From positions 4,758,072 to 4,822,071 of the forward strand of contig CM055109.1 in NCBI GenBank assembly GCA_029204225.1: DNA of 64,000 bases, read 5' to 3'. Origin of the DNA: Diphasiastrum complanatum. Taxonomy: Eukaryota > Streptophyta > Lycopodiopsida > Lycopodiales > Lycopodiaceae. The position numbers were made by a program, and so were the translations under genes. Of the stretch, positions 51,333-64,000 are shown one piece after another. Positions within the stretch are counted from its first letter, which is position 1. Each line of letters opens with the position of its first letter. The notes under the pieces were generated by a model. The model was not told the origin of the DNA and did no database searches. It saw only the letters and a program-made list of their open reading frames with translations.

Positions 51333-52831
51333 TCATACCTGGATTGAAGAACTAGGTTCACAATAACCATATATATGTCGGCTTGTTGACGTATCTTTTT
51401 TCCACAATGTGATAGCGTGAGAAAAATCCATGGAATCGTCTAATGGACGGCCTTCTATGCATATACGCATAAGAGCATCAACATTTGAAGTAGACAAAGA
51501 ATTACGTAATTTATCTTTGATCCATTTTTTCATACTAAACCCTCTCTCACATGCTGCAGTGCTAGAACATTGTAACAAAGCAACTTTAGCTAATTTTAAT
51601 ATATTAGGGTATTTTTCTCGCCAAGTTTCATTAGATCCAATGTTCAACCAAGTTTCTCTCAAACTCTTACCTTTCCATTCATTTGAAACTTGCATTTTAA
51701 ATCTGGTCAACTCTCGTCTAAATGATAAACTATCTATAAAAGGTTCTATAGTTTCATTATTGTTGTCCTATTTTTTAGATTTTCCATAAAAGTTTACCAA
51801 GTTATCAACATCATCATCACCAAAGCTTTTCAACTCACGATATATACCCAAAGGAAAAACCCAAAGAGATAAAATTTTCAACGATCAATGAATAGTAGTA
51901 ATGAATGGAGAATGTTTCTTGAACAAAGTAGCAACTCCAACCCTAGATCCAACCATGGATGATGGACCATCAGAACCAAAACCAACGCAATCAACTAAAG
52001 ACAATCCGTTGGGCTAATAATAGTTTTTTTACAACTTCAAATATGCCTAAACCTTATCCACATCACATAACTCAAAAAATGTCACACAAGGATAGCTATT
52101 TTCCATGAAGCAAACATAGATTATAAGGTGTTTCTTAGAAGAATGATCTGTGGACTCATCTATCATGACACTATAATATTTACTAGATTTAATTTTAGTC
52201 AATATAGACTCTTTAAGCGCAATACTAAGATACTTGATAAAAATAGCACATGGTTTACCATTCTCATATATACCACGAGGGACATCGGGAGCACGAGATG
52301 CCCGTAAATAGATCAGAATATCTTCAAAATATGTGAAAGCAAAATTATGTTTAGCAATAAAATATGCCGAACAAAAAAGATGTTGTACAGAGGTATCCAC
52401 ACTTAGAGCTTGCTTCTTCATTCCTTCTTCAAAAGATTTCCTGCCATCCTTCACAACCCAGTTAGAAATCTTATGTGATTCAGACTTTGCATGATTTTTA
52501 ATAGCACTAAGTTTGATATTTATAGAACCATTTCTACCATATTTTGTACGATTATTAGGATTTTTTTCACACCATGTACAGAAAACACGACCAATGGTTT
52601 TATCGAATCTAACCCATGGAAATGTGTCCTTCCAACTAGGACATTAAGCTTTGATAGCTTTTTTTATTTGATCAACTTCCTCTATGGATTTTCCATCTAA
52701 ATTAATATCAGTTAAATGAATAGGATTATTAGTAGAACTACCTACTACACTTGGAACTTTTAGATGTATCAGGAACATTAACTTTTTCAAAGCCAGGAAT
52801 ACTGAAAAGAGTCTTTTGACGTTTAGACATG
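51333..52831 (-). pseudogene. hAT-type transposase with TTF zinc finger, decayed
   Basis: Starts MSKRQKTLFSIPGFEKVNVP (52831), then stops and frame shifts. A TTF-type zinc finger (FDKTIGRVFCTWCEKNP, then IKNHAKSESHK) lies at about 52620-52480. The frame 52454-52047 carries YYSVMIDESTDHSSKKHL, the usual hAT catalytic-Asp region. Only part of the middle follows (VGFGSDGPSSMVGSRVGVA-like text near 51990-51930). The C-terminal dimerisation domain is at 51710-51333 (AACERGFSMKKWIKDKLRNS, NVDALMRICIEG). The product would bind and move a hAT DNA transposon. The middle is shortened and stops are numerous, so it is inactive. Family assignment is confident; terminal repeats were not found. Confidence 0.78.
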
Positions 52832-54479
<1,648 letters not shown>

Positions 54480-55110
54480 TTGGAAAACAAGAAGCATTAT
54501 GGGAAAGATCTCCAAGAGGGTTGGCTCAGTTGGTGAGCTTGACATCCAAAGTTTCTTTGGTCCCAAGTTCGAGACTCCCCTTGAAAACCAAGAAGCATTA
54601 TGGGTAAGATGCCCAACGGAGTTGGCTCAATTTGTCAACTTGACATCCAAAATTGCTTTGGTCCCAAGTTCGAGACTCCCCTTGAAAACCGAGAAGCATA
54701 ATGGGAAAGATGCCCAACGAGGTTGGCTCTGTTGGTCAACTTGAAATCCAAAGTTTCTTTGGTCCCAAGTTTGAGACTCTCCTTGGAAACCAAAAAGCAT
54801 TGTGAAAAAGATTTTCAATAGAGTTGGCTTCATTGGTTAGCTGGCATCCAAAGTTTCTTTGGTCCCAAGTTTGAGCCTCCTCTTGGAAACCAAAAAACAT
54901 TATGGGATAATCTAAGGCTTGGCTCAATTGGTTAACTGACATCCAAAGTTTCTTTGGTCCTAGGTTCAAGCACCTCTTGGAAATCAATATGTATTATGGA
55001 AAAGATTACAATCATGTTGGTTACCTTGGCATTCAAAGCTTCTTAGGTCCTGAGTTTGAGCCTTCTCTTGGAAACCAAGAAACATTATGGAAAAGATTGA
55101 GAAAGTAGTT
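54480..55110 (+). repeat. Tandem array of seven ~100-bp tRNA-like (SINE-head-like) units
   Basis: Units begin TTGRAAACCAAGAAGCATTA-like at 54480, 54581, 54682, 54783, 54883, 54977 and 55068, a spacing of 101, 101, 101, 100, 94 and 91. Unit 1 has an A-box-like TGGCTCAGTTGG at 54522-54533 and a B-box-like GTTCGAGAC at 54567-54575. Similar pairs occur at 54623/54668, 54724/54769, 54825/54869 and 54920/54964. GCTCAGTTGGTGAGC can form a D-arm, and CCAAAGTTTCTTTGG a second stem. Later units decay. These are pol III promoter-like tRNA-derived repeats, not functional tRNA genes. Confidence 0.72.
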
Positions 55111-55491
55111 TCACCCTAATGTTTTGCCCTCAAAATAGGTGCATCAAAATTGGTTTGAGCTTTTGCTCTTGTTCTTGCTCTATATCAGTATTTCCATCGT
55201 AAAGCCAAGTTCAAAAATTATTTTAATATTTTGGGGGTGCTTCCAAAAGCAAAATGTATTAGGTAATGGCCATTGGGAGGGCCATTACCAAAAATAACTG
55301 GGGACCCGAGTAGCGAGTGGCGGAGGCCACGAGCTCCTCGGGGACAAAATTATTTGTGGTAATGTCCCGACCAATTGACCATTACCTGACGTAATTGTCA
55401 TTGGGTTGATTTTATGGGTGCTCTCTCTTTTTCTTGGCAAGCCTCAGGGTGTTCTCTCCCCCCCCCCCCCCTCAGGCACACGAGTGCTCTC

Positions 55492-55557
<66 letters not shown>

Positions 55558-56251
55558 CCTCTCTCTCCCTCTCTCTCTCTAAGCAACAGAGCTCTCTCTC
55601 GCCCACAGGCAGTGAAGCTCTCTCTCGTTATGCATGAGAGCTATCTCTCCCTATCTATGAAGCAGAGTGCTCTCTTTCCCCCTCTCTCATGGAGTAGTTC
55701 GCAGGCAGATCTTCTTCTCTCTCTATGAAGCAGATCTCTATCCCTCTGTAGGCAGCAGAGCTCTCCTCTCTCTCTGATGCAGCAGTTCACAATGAGAGCA
55801 GATCTCTATCTCTCTACGCAACATAGCGCTCTCTCTCTCTCTCTCTCATGCAGTAGCTTGCAGGCAAATATCTAAGGTTTGCCTTGTATTGGAGCATTCA
55901 AACTATAAAAATAAAGACATTGATTGCATTACAGGAAGAAAAAAAAAGTCATTTTAATGCTCAAACTCACTTAGGAGTGACACCTTAGATTTTAGCAAAT
56001 CATCACAATAGCTTACTACTATGGTAAAGCTAAAAAAAGAGGTTTTTAACGCTCAAAGTTAAGAGGTAAATATCAAGAGAAAAAACAAGTTGAGAAATCA
56101 ATACACAATATAATTGTAAAATATATAAGCTAGCTAATATTACTCAACTCTTGTATGGAATAAATGAAGTTGGAGAAGCTAGAATACAAAGGAATTGACT
56201 CTTATGTAGCTGGGTGTAAAAAGACTTAAGTGGCATAAGATTGCTAGCTTA
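55111..56251. other. Low-complexity C/T-rich and AT-rich DNA
   Basis: Contains a 14-bp poly-C near 55458, the CT array at 55495-55553, and repeated CTCTCTCTATG..GCAG phrases to about 55870. Then AT-rich sequence follows. Open frames here are simple-sequence artefacts. Confidence 0.5.
55495..55553. repeat. (CT)n microsatellite
   Basis: CT run of about 59 bp, continuing as CCCTCCCTCTCTC-type degenerate sequence. Confidence 0.95.
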
Positions 56252-56331
56252 TCTATATTATATAAAATAATAGTGCTTCGCGGGCAGCTCACGTTGTCCG
56301 CCAACGCGTGATGGGAGTATGAGCTGCCCGT
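56252..56331 (+). mobile_element. Possible Helitron 5' end
   Basis: TCTATATTATATAAAATAAT preceded by A resembles the conserved 5' start of plant Helitrons. It is followed by a perfect 11-bp inverted repeat (CGGGCAGCTCA at 56281, TGAGCTGCCCG at 56320). A matching CTRR-T 3' end with hairpin was not found. Helitrons often carry gene fragments, and a tubulin fragment lies 1.3 kb downstream. Tentative. Confidence 0.3.
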
Positions 56332-56373
56332 GAACCCTCTTTTTTTTTTAATTATTTTGAATTGATGAATTGA

Positions 56374-56376
<3 letters not shown>

Positions 56377-56420
<44 letters not shown>
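56377..56420. repeat. (GA)n microsatellite, 44 bp
   Basis: GA run upstream of a short open frame. Confidence 0.95.
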
Positions 56421-56422
<2 letters not shown>

Positions 56423-56530
56423 GAGCTTAAAGAGAACATCTTCTGTTGCTGCAGCAAGAGCACGCCATGGCAGTGACAAAGAGGACAAGAGAAGTAGGCT
56501 TTTATTTCAACCCCAACGACGATTGTCGTC

Positions 56531-56956
56531 ATGGCATGCTCTTCTTCTTGTTCCTCTCTGTTGATCGTTCTTCTCCTCTTCCGCCTCATCGATCTCTACT
56601 CCTTTTTTGCCCTCCTCGCCTCATCATCAGACCCAGAAATGAATACGCCCTCTTGTCTCCTTCTGTTGCGCTCACTTGTAGTACTGCTGCTCTTCTTCAC
56701 CCTTCCAGAGGTCGTCCTGGGATGGACGTCACCATACAGGAGGCATTGTGGATCAACAACCCATAAAGGAGGCACTGTGGATCAACAACAATCGGTTCAA
56801 TTCTCATTGGGTTCGTGCCAAGCTACCTGTCATGCTACAATTTCAACAACGGAAGCCATCTGCTTTTTCAACACCTCGGGGCTCGGGTATGCTTATTATT
56901 TCTATCATACTCTTTTTAACTCGCCAGCACTCCGTGGCTGGCTGAGGGGGAGATGA
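56531..56956 (+). CDS. Short open frame with signal-peptide-like start (doubtful)
   Basis: A 141-codon frame from ATG 56531. Residues ~45-65 (LLLLRSLVVLLLFFTLPEVV) form a hydrophobic segment ending in LGWTS, like a signal-peptide cleavage region. Another hydrophobic run precedes it. The rest includes several Cys and a small internal duplication (GGAGGCATTGTGGATCAACA at 56740 and again at 56768). No family recognised. It may be a captured exon or chance. Confidence 0.2.
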   Translation: MACSSSCSSLLIVLLLFRLIDLYSFFALLASSSDPEMNTPSCLLLLRSLVVLLLFFTLPEVVLGWTSPYRRHCGSTTHKGGTVDQQQSVQFSLGSCQATCHATISTTEAICFFNTSGLGYAYYFYHTLFNSPALRGWLRGR

Positions 56957-57529
56957 ATTTGTAGAGATGCTTAAATCCACATCGACAATCCCTAACCATG
57001 TTTCTAATGCATTTTGGTTTACCCTTAGGCATTCAGACAAACTGGTTAGAATGGAGCAGCTGGCAGGAGTTTTTCTTAGATCCATCGCAGTGGTGGGACA
57101 ATAGATTGACTAAGGTGCACCTCATTTCAGGCTGCACTTGCTTTGGCTAATCACCTCTTACTTGAATTTTATTGTTGCTATGATATTATGGGTATGAAGG
57201 CGATTGGTTTGTGTAGTCGTTTTTCTTAAGTTGAAGCTTTGACTGTGATCTATATAATTATCATTCAGAAAAGTCCGGTCGCTTGAGGGCCTATGAGTTG
57301 ATGGTTGGCTCAATCCCTCCTGGGTAAAAGAAAAGATGGCTTCTATGACATTGGGTCAGATACAATCTAGTGATGGATTGAGATCACGATATGGTTTTAA
57401 TCTGAAGTGTGCGGGTGTGAGATTACCACATGTCCTCCTTTTTCTCGCTCTTTCAAAATTGACAAACGCGTCATTGCCAGATACTCTCTGCTCACGATCT
57501 CCATATTTAATACCGTACTGATTTTGCAG
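56957..57529. other. Unassigned DNA before tubulin fragment
   Basis: No clear gene. The end TGATTTTGCAG at 57519-57529 matches a 3' splice site before the tubulin exon, so part of this may be tubulin intron. Confidence 0.35.
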
Positions 57530-57962
<433 letters not shown>

Positions 57963-58142
57963 AAGATACTTCCCGGTTTCAAAGGTGCCAATGTGTTTGA
58001 TGGGGCATAGGCTATAGAATAAATATTCCATATGGACGCTTGCACAAAGTAACTTGCAGAGTACGTTAACAAATACAGAGGAAACATGTGTGAGAATACC
58101 TTTTAGTTTTGTGGTGGTGATGACTGCCATACTTGTGGAACA
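57963..58142. other. Unassigned DNA between tubulin fragment and LTR
   Basis: No feature recognised in this short stretch. Confidence 0.4.
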
Positions 58143-58907
58143 TGTCGCAGAAGCGAGATTGTTTCGTGTTCGTCTTCTCCTTCTCTGTTCGTGAACAATT
58201 TTTAGTCTTTGAATTTTCTTTTCATGTTGAAGCCCTTACTGGATCTTGGACACGCGACGACGCATCACAAAACACATTCTATTCTAGCAATCAAGACACA
58301 AAACACAAGATAAAGAGATACACAAAAATAGAGCGACTATATTGTTAGTTTGGTTTTGGAGTGAGATCGTCAGTGTCTCGCTTGTTGGCGGATTGACACT
58401 CTGCTCTTACGCTGTGTTCTGCTCATTGGCAGACTTTCATGCACAACTATGGTGTCTTTACTTTCTTACTCTATTCGCTACGTCTCTCTCTGTCTCTTAT
58501 AGATCTATGTATTCTCATCACATCGTTATGATCTAGAGAGGATCGTTTATACCTCCACTATGTGGAGTTTACAAGATAGCTAAACATAGAATCACAAGAC
58601 TAGTTAACGCTAATCAACTAGTTAGTTAATCTCTGTCGTTGCTACTCATTTCAGCAAGGCGTGAAGCCGTTGAGCTGCCAGCTGGCAGCGCGAAAGATTT
58701 TTCTTCGTTTGATTCGTAATCTCCCGTTTGCTTTCGTTCTTTTCGTAGTTTTTGTTTTGCGTCCCTTTTGCGGTTTGTGGTCCTGGTGGTGTGTTTGCAA
58801 TTCGCGAATGATTCGTGAATCGTTCGTGCTTCGAGTCAAAGACACGTTGACTGTCGCGAATCATTCTCGTTTGACCTTCGTGTCTTGTTCGTGTTGCGAC
58901 AAAGTTG
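58143..58907 (-). repeat. Copia LTR (3', truncated)
   Basis: Aligns through CGACAAAGTTGCA with the right LTR, then jumps into RT sequence, so the LTR end and the RNase H region are deleted. Confidence 0.8.
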
Positions 58908-60028
58908 CAGTCAAGGAATTTTCTATCATCAGCGAATCATCCACGAAAATGGTCAGTATCACAAAATCCTTTCCTACTCTTTTGATGTAGACATTACAGT
59001 CCGGTTGAGTAGGATTGAATTCTAGAGACTTTAGAAAACCATCAAGCTTTTTGTACCAGGCTCATGATGCCTGTTTTAGACCGTAGATGCATCTCTGCAA
59101 TCGATAGATATATTGTCTGTTCTCGGGGTCTTCATAGCCTTCAGGTTGTTTCATGAAAATTTCCTCCTCTAGATCTCCGTGGAGAAAGGCTGTTTTCACG
59201 TCAATTTGATGAATTTCCAGATTGTACTATGTGGCGTATGAAAGGAGTAGCCTTATGCTTGTCATCTTGACCATGGGCGAATGTGTGTCAAAATAGTGAA
59301 CACCATATCTCTGAGTGTAGCCCTTCGCGACAAGCCTTGCCTTGTAGCGGCCAATGGTGCCATCTGATTTCAGCTTTTTCTTGTACACCCACTTGCAGTC
59401 GACCACTTTTCTGTTTTCTGGCAGTGGCTCTAATGTCCATGCTGCTTCCCTCTCCTTCGTCTCTCATTAGTCTCTCATCAGTGACAAGACTAACTGCTTT
59501 GTCGAATGTCATATGTGGTAGACTTAGTATGAGCATTCTCAGCAGCTGATAGGACGTCAATAGAGATTTCATGAAGTACATCAATTGCTATGGTGCTGGG
59601 ACCTGGTGCTCCTGTCCTGATGCAGCGAGTTGAGCGAAGATCGTTCTGATCTTCTCAACGTGCTGATCCAACTGGTTGCCATCCCACCATATTGATTGCA
59701 GCTGATTGTGAAGGTGCATGACTGAAGTTGCAGTCCTCACTTCATACTTCTGCTTCAATCTTTCCCATGCTGCATGGCTGCTTTTGCAGTCTTCAATATG
59801 CATGAGTAGATCTTCATTTATGGACGAAACGATGATCACCATTGCGCGCTCATTCTTTTTGATCCATTCAGCTCTCCTCGGGTCTCCCTCTGGAGGCTGC
59901 ACCTCTGAGAGCTCGGTCACCGACCAGATGCCTTCGCCCTTCAAGAGTGTTTTGATTTTGAATTTCTAGATTCTATAATTTGCGCCATCAAGACTGATTG
60001 CTACTCTGGTTTGGATTGTCGTAGCCAT
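58908..60028 (-). pseudogene. Copia gag and RT fragments joined by deletion
   Basis: Gag starts MATTIQTRVAISLDGANYRI at 60028, with a TAG replacing Trp. It continues to 59588 with EWIKKNERAMVIIVSSINED and LHNQLQSIWW, a UBN2-type gag domain. Near 59440 the sequence jumps to RT ([64 protein letters not shown]) until 58908. Integrase, protease and RNase H are missing. Confidence 0.8.
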
Positions 60029-60079
60029 ATTGTGTTGTCTGAAAGAATCATTGCTGGGATATCAGTAGTGATAACCTGT

Positions 60080-60093
60080 TGGCTCTAATACCA
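60080..60093 (-). other. Copia primer-binding site
   Basis: Minus-strand TGGTATTAGAGCCA directly follows the LTR; one mismatch from the Met-tRNA consensus. Confidence 0.8.
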
Positions 60094-60879
60094 TGTCGTA
60101 GAAGTGAGACTGTTTCGTGTTCGTTTTCTCCTTCTCTGTTCGCGAACAATTTTTTTCTTTGAATTTTCTTTTCGTGTTGAAGCCCTTACAGGATCCCAAA
60201 CATGCGACTACGCATCACATAACACATTCTATTCTAGCAATCAAGACACACAACACAAGACAAAGAGATACATGAAAATAGAGCGACTATATCGTTAGTT
60301 TGGTTTTGGAGTGAGATCGTCAGTGTCTCGCTAGTTGGTGGATTGACACTCTGCTCTTACGCTGTGTTCTGCTCGTTGGCAGAATTTCATGCACAGCTAT
60401 GGTGTCTTTAATTTCTTACTCTATTCACTACGTTTCTCTCTGTCTCTTACAGATCTATGTATTCTCATCACATCGTTATGATCCAGAGATGATCGTTTAT
60501 ACCTCCACTATGTGGAGTTTACAAGATAGCTAAACGTAGAATCACAAGACTAGTTAACGCTAATCAACTAGTTAGTTAATCTCCGTCGTTGCTATTCATT
60601 TCAGCTGGGCGTGAAGCCCGTTGAGCTGCCAACTGGCAGCGCGAAAGATTTTTCTTCGTTTGATTCGTAATCTCCCGTTTGCTTTCGTTCTTTTCGTTTC
60701 TTTTCGTAGTTTTCATTTTGCATCCCTTTTGTAGTTTGTGATCCTGGAGGTGTGTTTGCGATTCGCAAATCGTTCGTGCTTCAAGTCAAAGACACGTTGA
60801 CTGTCGCGAATCATTCTCGTTCGACCTTCGTGTCTTGTTCGTGCTGCGACAAAGTTGCAAGAGTTCACAATTTCTGACA
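60094..60879 (-). repeat. Copia LTR (5')
   Basis: 786 bp, TGTC..GACA termini, adjacent to the PBS. Confidence 0.85.
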
Positions 60880-62371
<1,492 letters not shown>

Positions 62372-62639
62372 TTGCCCGAGTATTAAAATCTACCTTAATA
62401 TCTCTCTCATTGTTCTCAAGGGTAATCTTTTCATAGTCATAGTCATGTCTAATTGTTTGGCCATTTTTAGCCATGGTCTTTTGAACCATAAGTGACAGGA
62501 GTTAGGTGTATTAATTAAGTATATGAATGTAAAGAATATTACAAATTGCAATCCAGTTGGCAAGTTGGCCTATCCCAATCACTTATTTTAAAAATTAGAA
62601 TTGAAATCATGCAAAGTTTAGAACCAAACCACATAGATA

Positions 62640-63680
62640 TTGATAGCTTTTAGATCAACAACAAATTTTAAACTCTCGGATCACAACTTTTCCGTGGATT
62701 CTAACATTTCCTGGTTTGATCCTCAAAGAGTAGTGACAGCAGCATTCAACCCTGACATAGCATTCTTGAGTGCACTATTTTCAGCACTAGTGTATTGCAC
62801 ATAATGAAGCAATTGTTGATTAGCAAACTGTAATTGTTGATTCAGACAAGATATGCTATGCATTCCAATATCACGCAACCTTTGACAATATCCAAGTAAT
62901 CCGCTATTTCCTTCACACATAAATACAAGTAAATTTCCATAGGCGAAAAAGGCAACACTGTATTTTCACACGTGATTTGTGATAGGCGAAAAAGGCGACA
63001 CTACCCTACAAAATGCCAAAGGTGCCCTTATAGAAAAGCAAAGTCACCTTGTAAAATCAAATCTTAAGGCATTTGTCAGAGTGTCACATTTTTTGCGTCT
63101 TCACCAATGTTCATTTCAGCAAAGGCTGACGTCGCGGCCTTCTCACGCTCATCCCATGCAACTGTGCAAACAGATTTGACAACAGCAGCAGTCACCCATG
63201 ATCTCCCACAAACATCATATCCACTTTGTACTTTCTTTACCTACATACATATTTGAGAAGATGAGTTACGGACTTAAAATCTGGACACAAATTGGTAGCT
63301 GGATCATTAGGATAAATTGATCCATCCACCCACAAATCTATATTCATATGATTCTTCATTCTCAATTCTCTAACTATTGCTGCAACATTTTCTACATCTT
63401 TCGCATTTTTCTTAATAATTGGAGTGCATTCCATCGGAAGAGCAACATGCAAATGGAACATTGCCATTGTTAAAGCTACAATCATGTAAATGAATCTACC
63501 TACAGTAAATCAATATGAATAGATCTAGCATTCCTTACTTTTGTAATGTTTATGTCACATTGAAAAATTGTCATGCCTCATATTTCACTATAAGTATACA
63601 GTGATTTCAAAAGTTTTGCCTCTCCCGCTTCAATTTTTGCATTGAGCACACCAAGATCTTCAATCTTAAAGCTCTAGTCC
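62640..63680 (-). pseudogene. Second copy of the transposase-like gene, 5' part only
   Basis: From 63485 the frame MIVALTMAMFHLHVALPMEC leads into the same N-terminal domain as 47785-47217 (NMNIDLWVDGSIYPNDP-like, LCPDFKSVTHLL). After a ~306-bp insert the coiled-coil part resumes (LLGYCQRLRDIGMHSISC, NQQLLHYVQYTSAEN) to about 62640. The catalytic half is missing. A further short open stretch upstream (63672-63587, IEDLGVLNAKIEAGEAKLLK) may be an earlier exon. This copy preserves the 5' region that copy 1 has deleted. Confidence 0.55.
62930..63236. mobile_element. ~306-bp insertion in the second transposase copy
   Basis: Absent from the equivalent place in copy 1 (near 47622), where TTTGTATGTGAAGG is continuous. 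Flanking TATGTATGT and TTATGTGTG could be a target duplication of about 8-9 bp. The insert contains ATAGGCGAAAAAGGC twice (62941, 62983) and an open stretch on the minus strand (SGYDVCGRSWVTAAVVKSVC). Not identified. Confidence 0.45.
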
Positions 63681-63844
63681 CAAATTTTGGAAAGAGCATG
63701 AAGGGAAGTTATTACATCTCATGCTAAACTAACTATTGTCTAACCATACTAGTTAAACGTCGAGCAAGGCCGGAAACTCCGGAAACGACGACCAGAAGCT
63801 ACCGATTTTCATTCTCTCTCTACATAACCTCTCTCTCTATGTAA

Positions 63845-63906
63845 TCTCTCTCTAAAGTGAAATTTATTAAAGCGCTCATTTTGAGCCCATATTTCCCCTA
63901 ATGAAA
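63845..63906. repeat. Shared terminal sequence of the transposase-like unit (copy 2)
   Basis: Matches 47785-47846 with few differences and stops at the same TAATGAAA. 63681-63844 between it and the possible first exon is leader with a TCTCTCTAT-type repeat. Confidence 0.5.
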
Positions 63907-64000
63907 GTCTACTTCTTTGGTTTGCAAGAACCCCTTTGCCACTAGCCTTGCCTTGTGTTTGTTGATGCTCCCATCTTGATTGTACTTCAATCTATAGATC
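63907..64000 (-). pseudogene. Copia RT fragment at window edge
   Basis: Minus strand reads IYRLKYNQDGSINKHKARLV then AKGFLQTKEVD, the Copia RT N-terminal block. It is close to the nested element at 13790 (RLKYNQDGSISKHKARLVAK). It continues beyond the right edge. Confidence 0.85.

Larger units (their letters stand above)
58143..60879 (-). mobile_element. Internally deleted Copia element with both LTRs
   Basis: The left LTR is 58143-58907 (last ~20 bp lost) and the right LTR 60094-60879 (TGTCGTAGAAG...TTTCTGACA). The internal region keeps only gag N-terminal and one RT piece. Flanks GAACA (58138-58142) and AAACA (60880-60884) match at four of five bases, a plausible aged target duplication. 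Same family as 33636-36857. Confidence 0.8.

Noticed and set aside
51430-51789. 119-residue plus-strand frame
   Set aside because: It is antisense to the hAT dimerisation domain, which has clear homology on the minus strand.
54480-55110. Functional tRNA gene cluster
   Set aside because: The boxes are tRNA-like, but I cannot fold a full cloverleaf with a paired acceptor stem and T-arm, and later units are degenerate.

Overview
The window looks like nuclear DNA from a land plant with a large, repeat-rich genome. Ty1/Copia and Ty3/Gypsy LTR retrotransposons with plant-type primer-binding sites dominate it: initiator-Met tRNA for Copia, and an Asp-tRNA-type TGGCGCCGTTGCC site for the Athila/Tat-like Gypsy elements. 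There are also a plant-like alpha-tubulin pseudogene, introns with GT..AG borders and very long uninterrupted (GA/TC)n arrays. I cannot fix the taxon; a fern or lycophyte would fit, but that is inference. There is no prokaryotic operon structure and no intact conventional host gene.

Layout. 1-426 (minus): a partial exon encoding a divergent histone H3/CENH3-like histone fold, running off the left edge. 461-1818: a Copia 5' LTR, PBS and leader. 1819-20714: two same-orientation copies of a gag-only, non-autonomous Gypsy-like element, apparently an internal-LTR-internal tandem. The second copy is split by a 5.9-kb Copia element (13790-19688) with 691-bp LTRs and a perfect TAAAG target duplication; the first copy keeps the empty site. 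20715-23318: the 5' half of a second Gypsy element. 23319-43153: broken Copia elements in both orientations, a LINE-like ORF1 remnant, three huge GA arrays and a Copia element whose two halves were rearranged by inversion at one RT codon.

43154-47846: a less familiar unit. A plus-strand AT-rich coding locus with a TATA box converges on a minus-strand, intron-containing transposase-like gene. That gene carries a GDLK motif, a CxxC zinc site and an LHxxxR motif. A second partial copy of it lies at 62640-63906, and both copies stop at the same terminal sequence. I cannot place it in a named transposon superfamily. 47847-51332 is AT-rich DNA with no recognised gene. 51333-52831 is a decayed hAT transposase with a TTF-type zinc finger.

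54480-55110 is a seven-unit, ~101-bp tandem array in which most units carry pol III A- and B-box-like sequences (tandem tRNA-like SINE heads). 56252-58142 has a possible Helitron 5' end and an alpha-tubulin fragment. 58143-60879 is an internally deleted Copia element with both LTRs. The right end holds the second transposase fragment and a Copia RT fragment. Nearly all coding sequence here is decayed. The items most worth following are the H3-like exon, the two-gene transposon-like unit, the tRNA-like array and the repeat-rich leaders of the gag-only Gypsy element.
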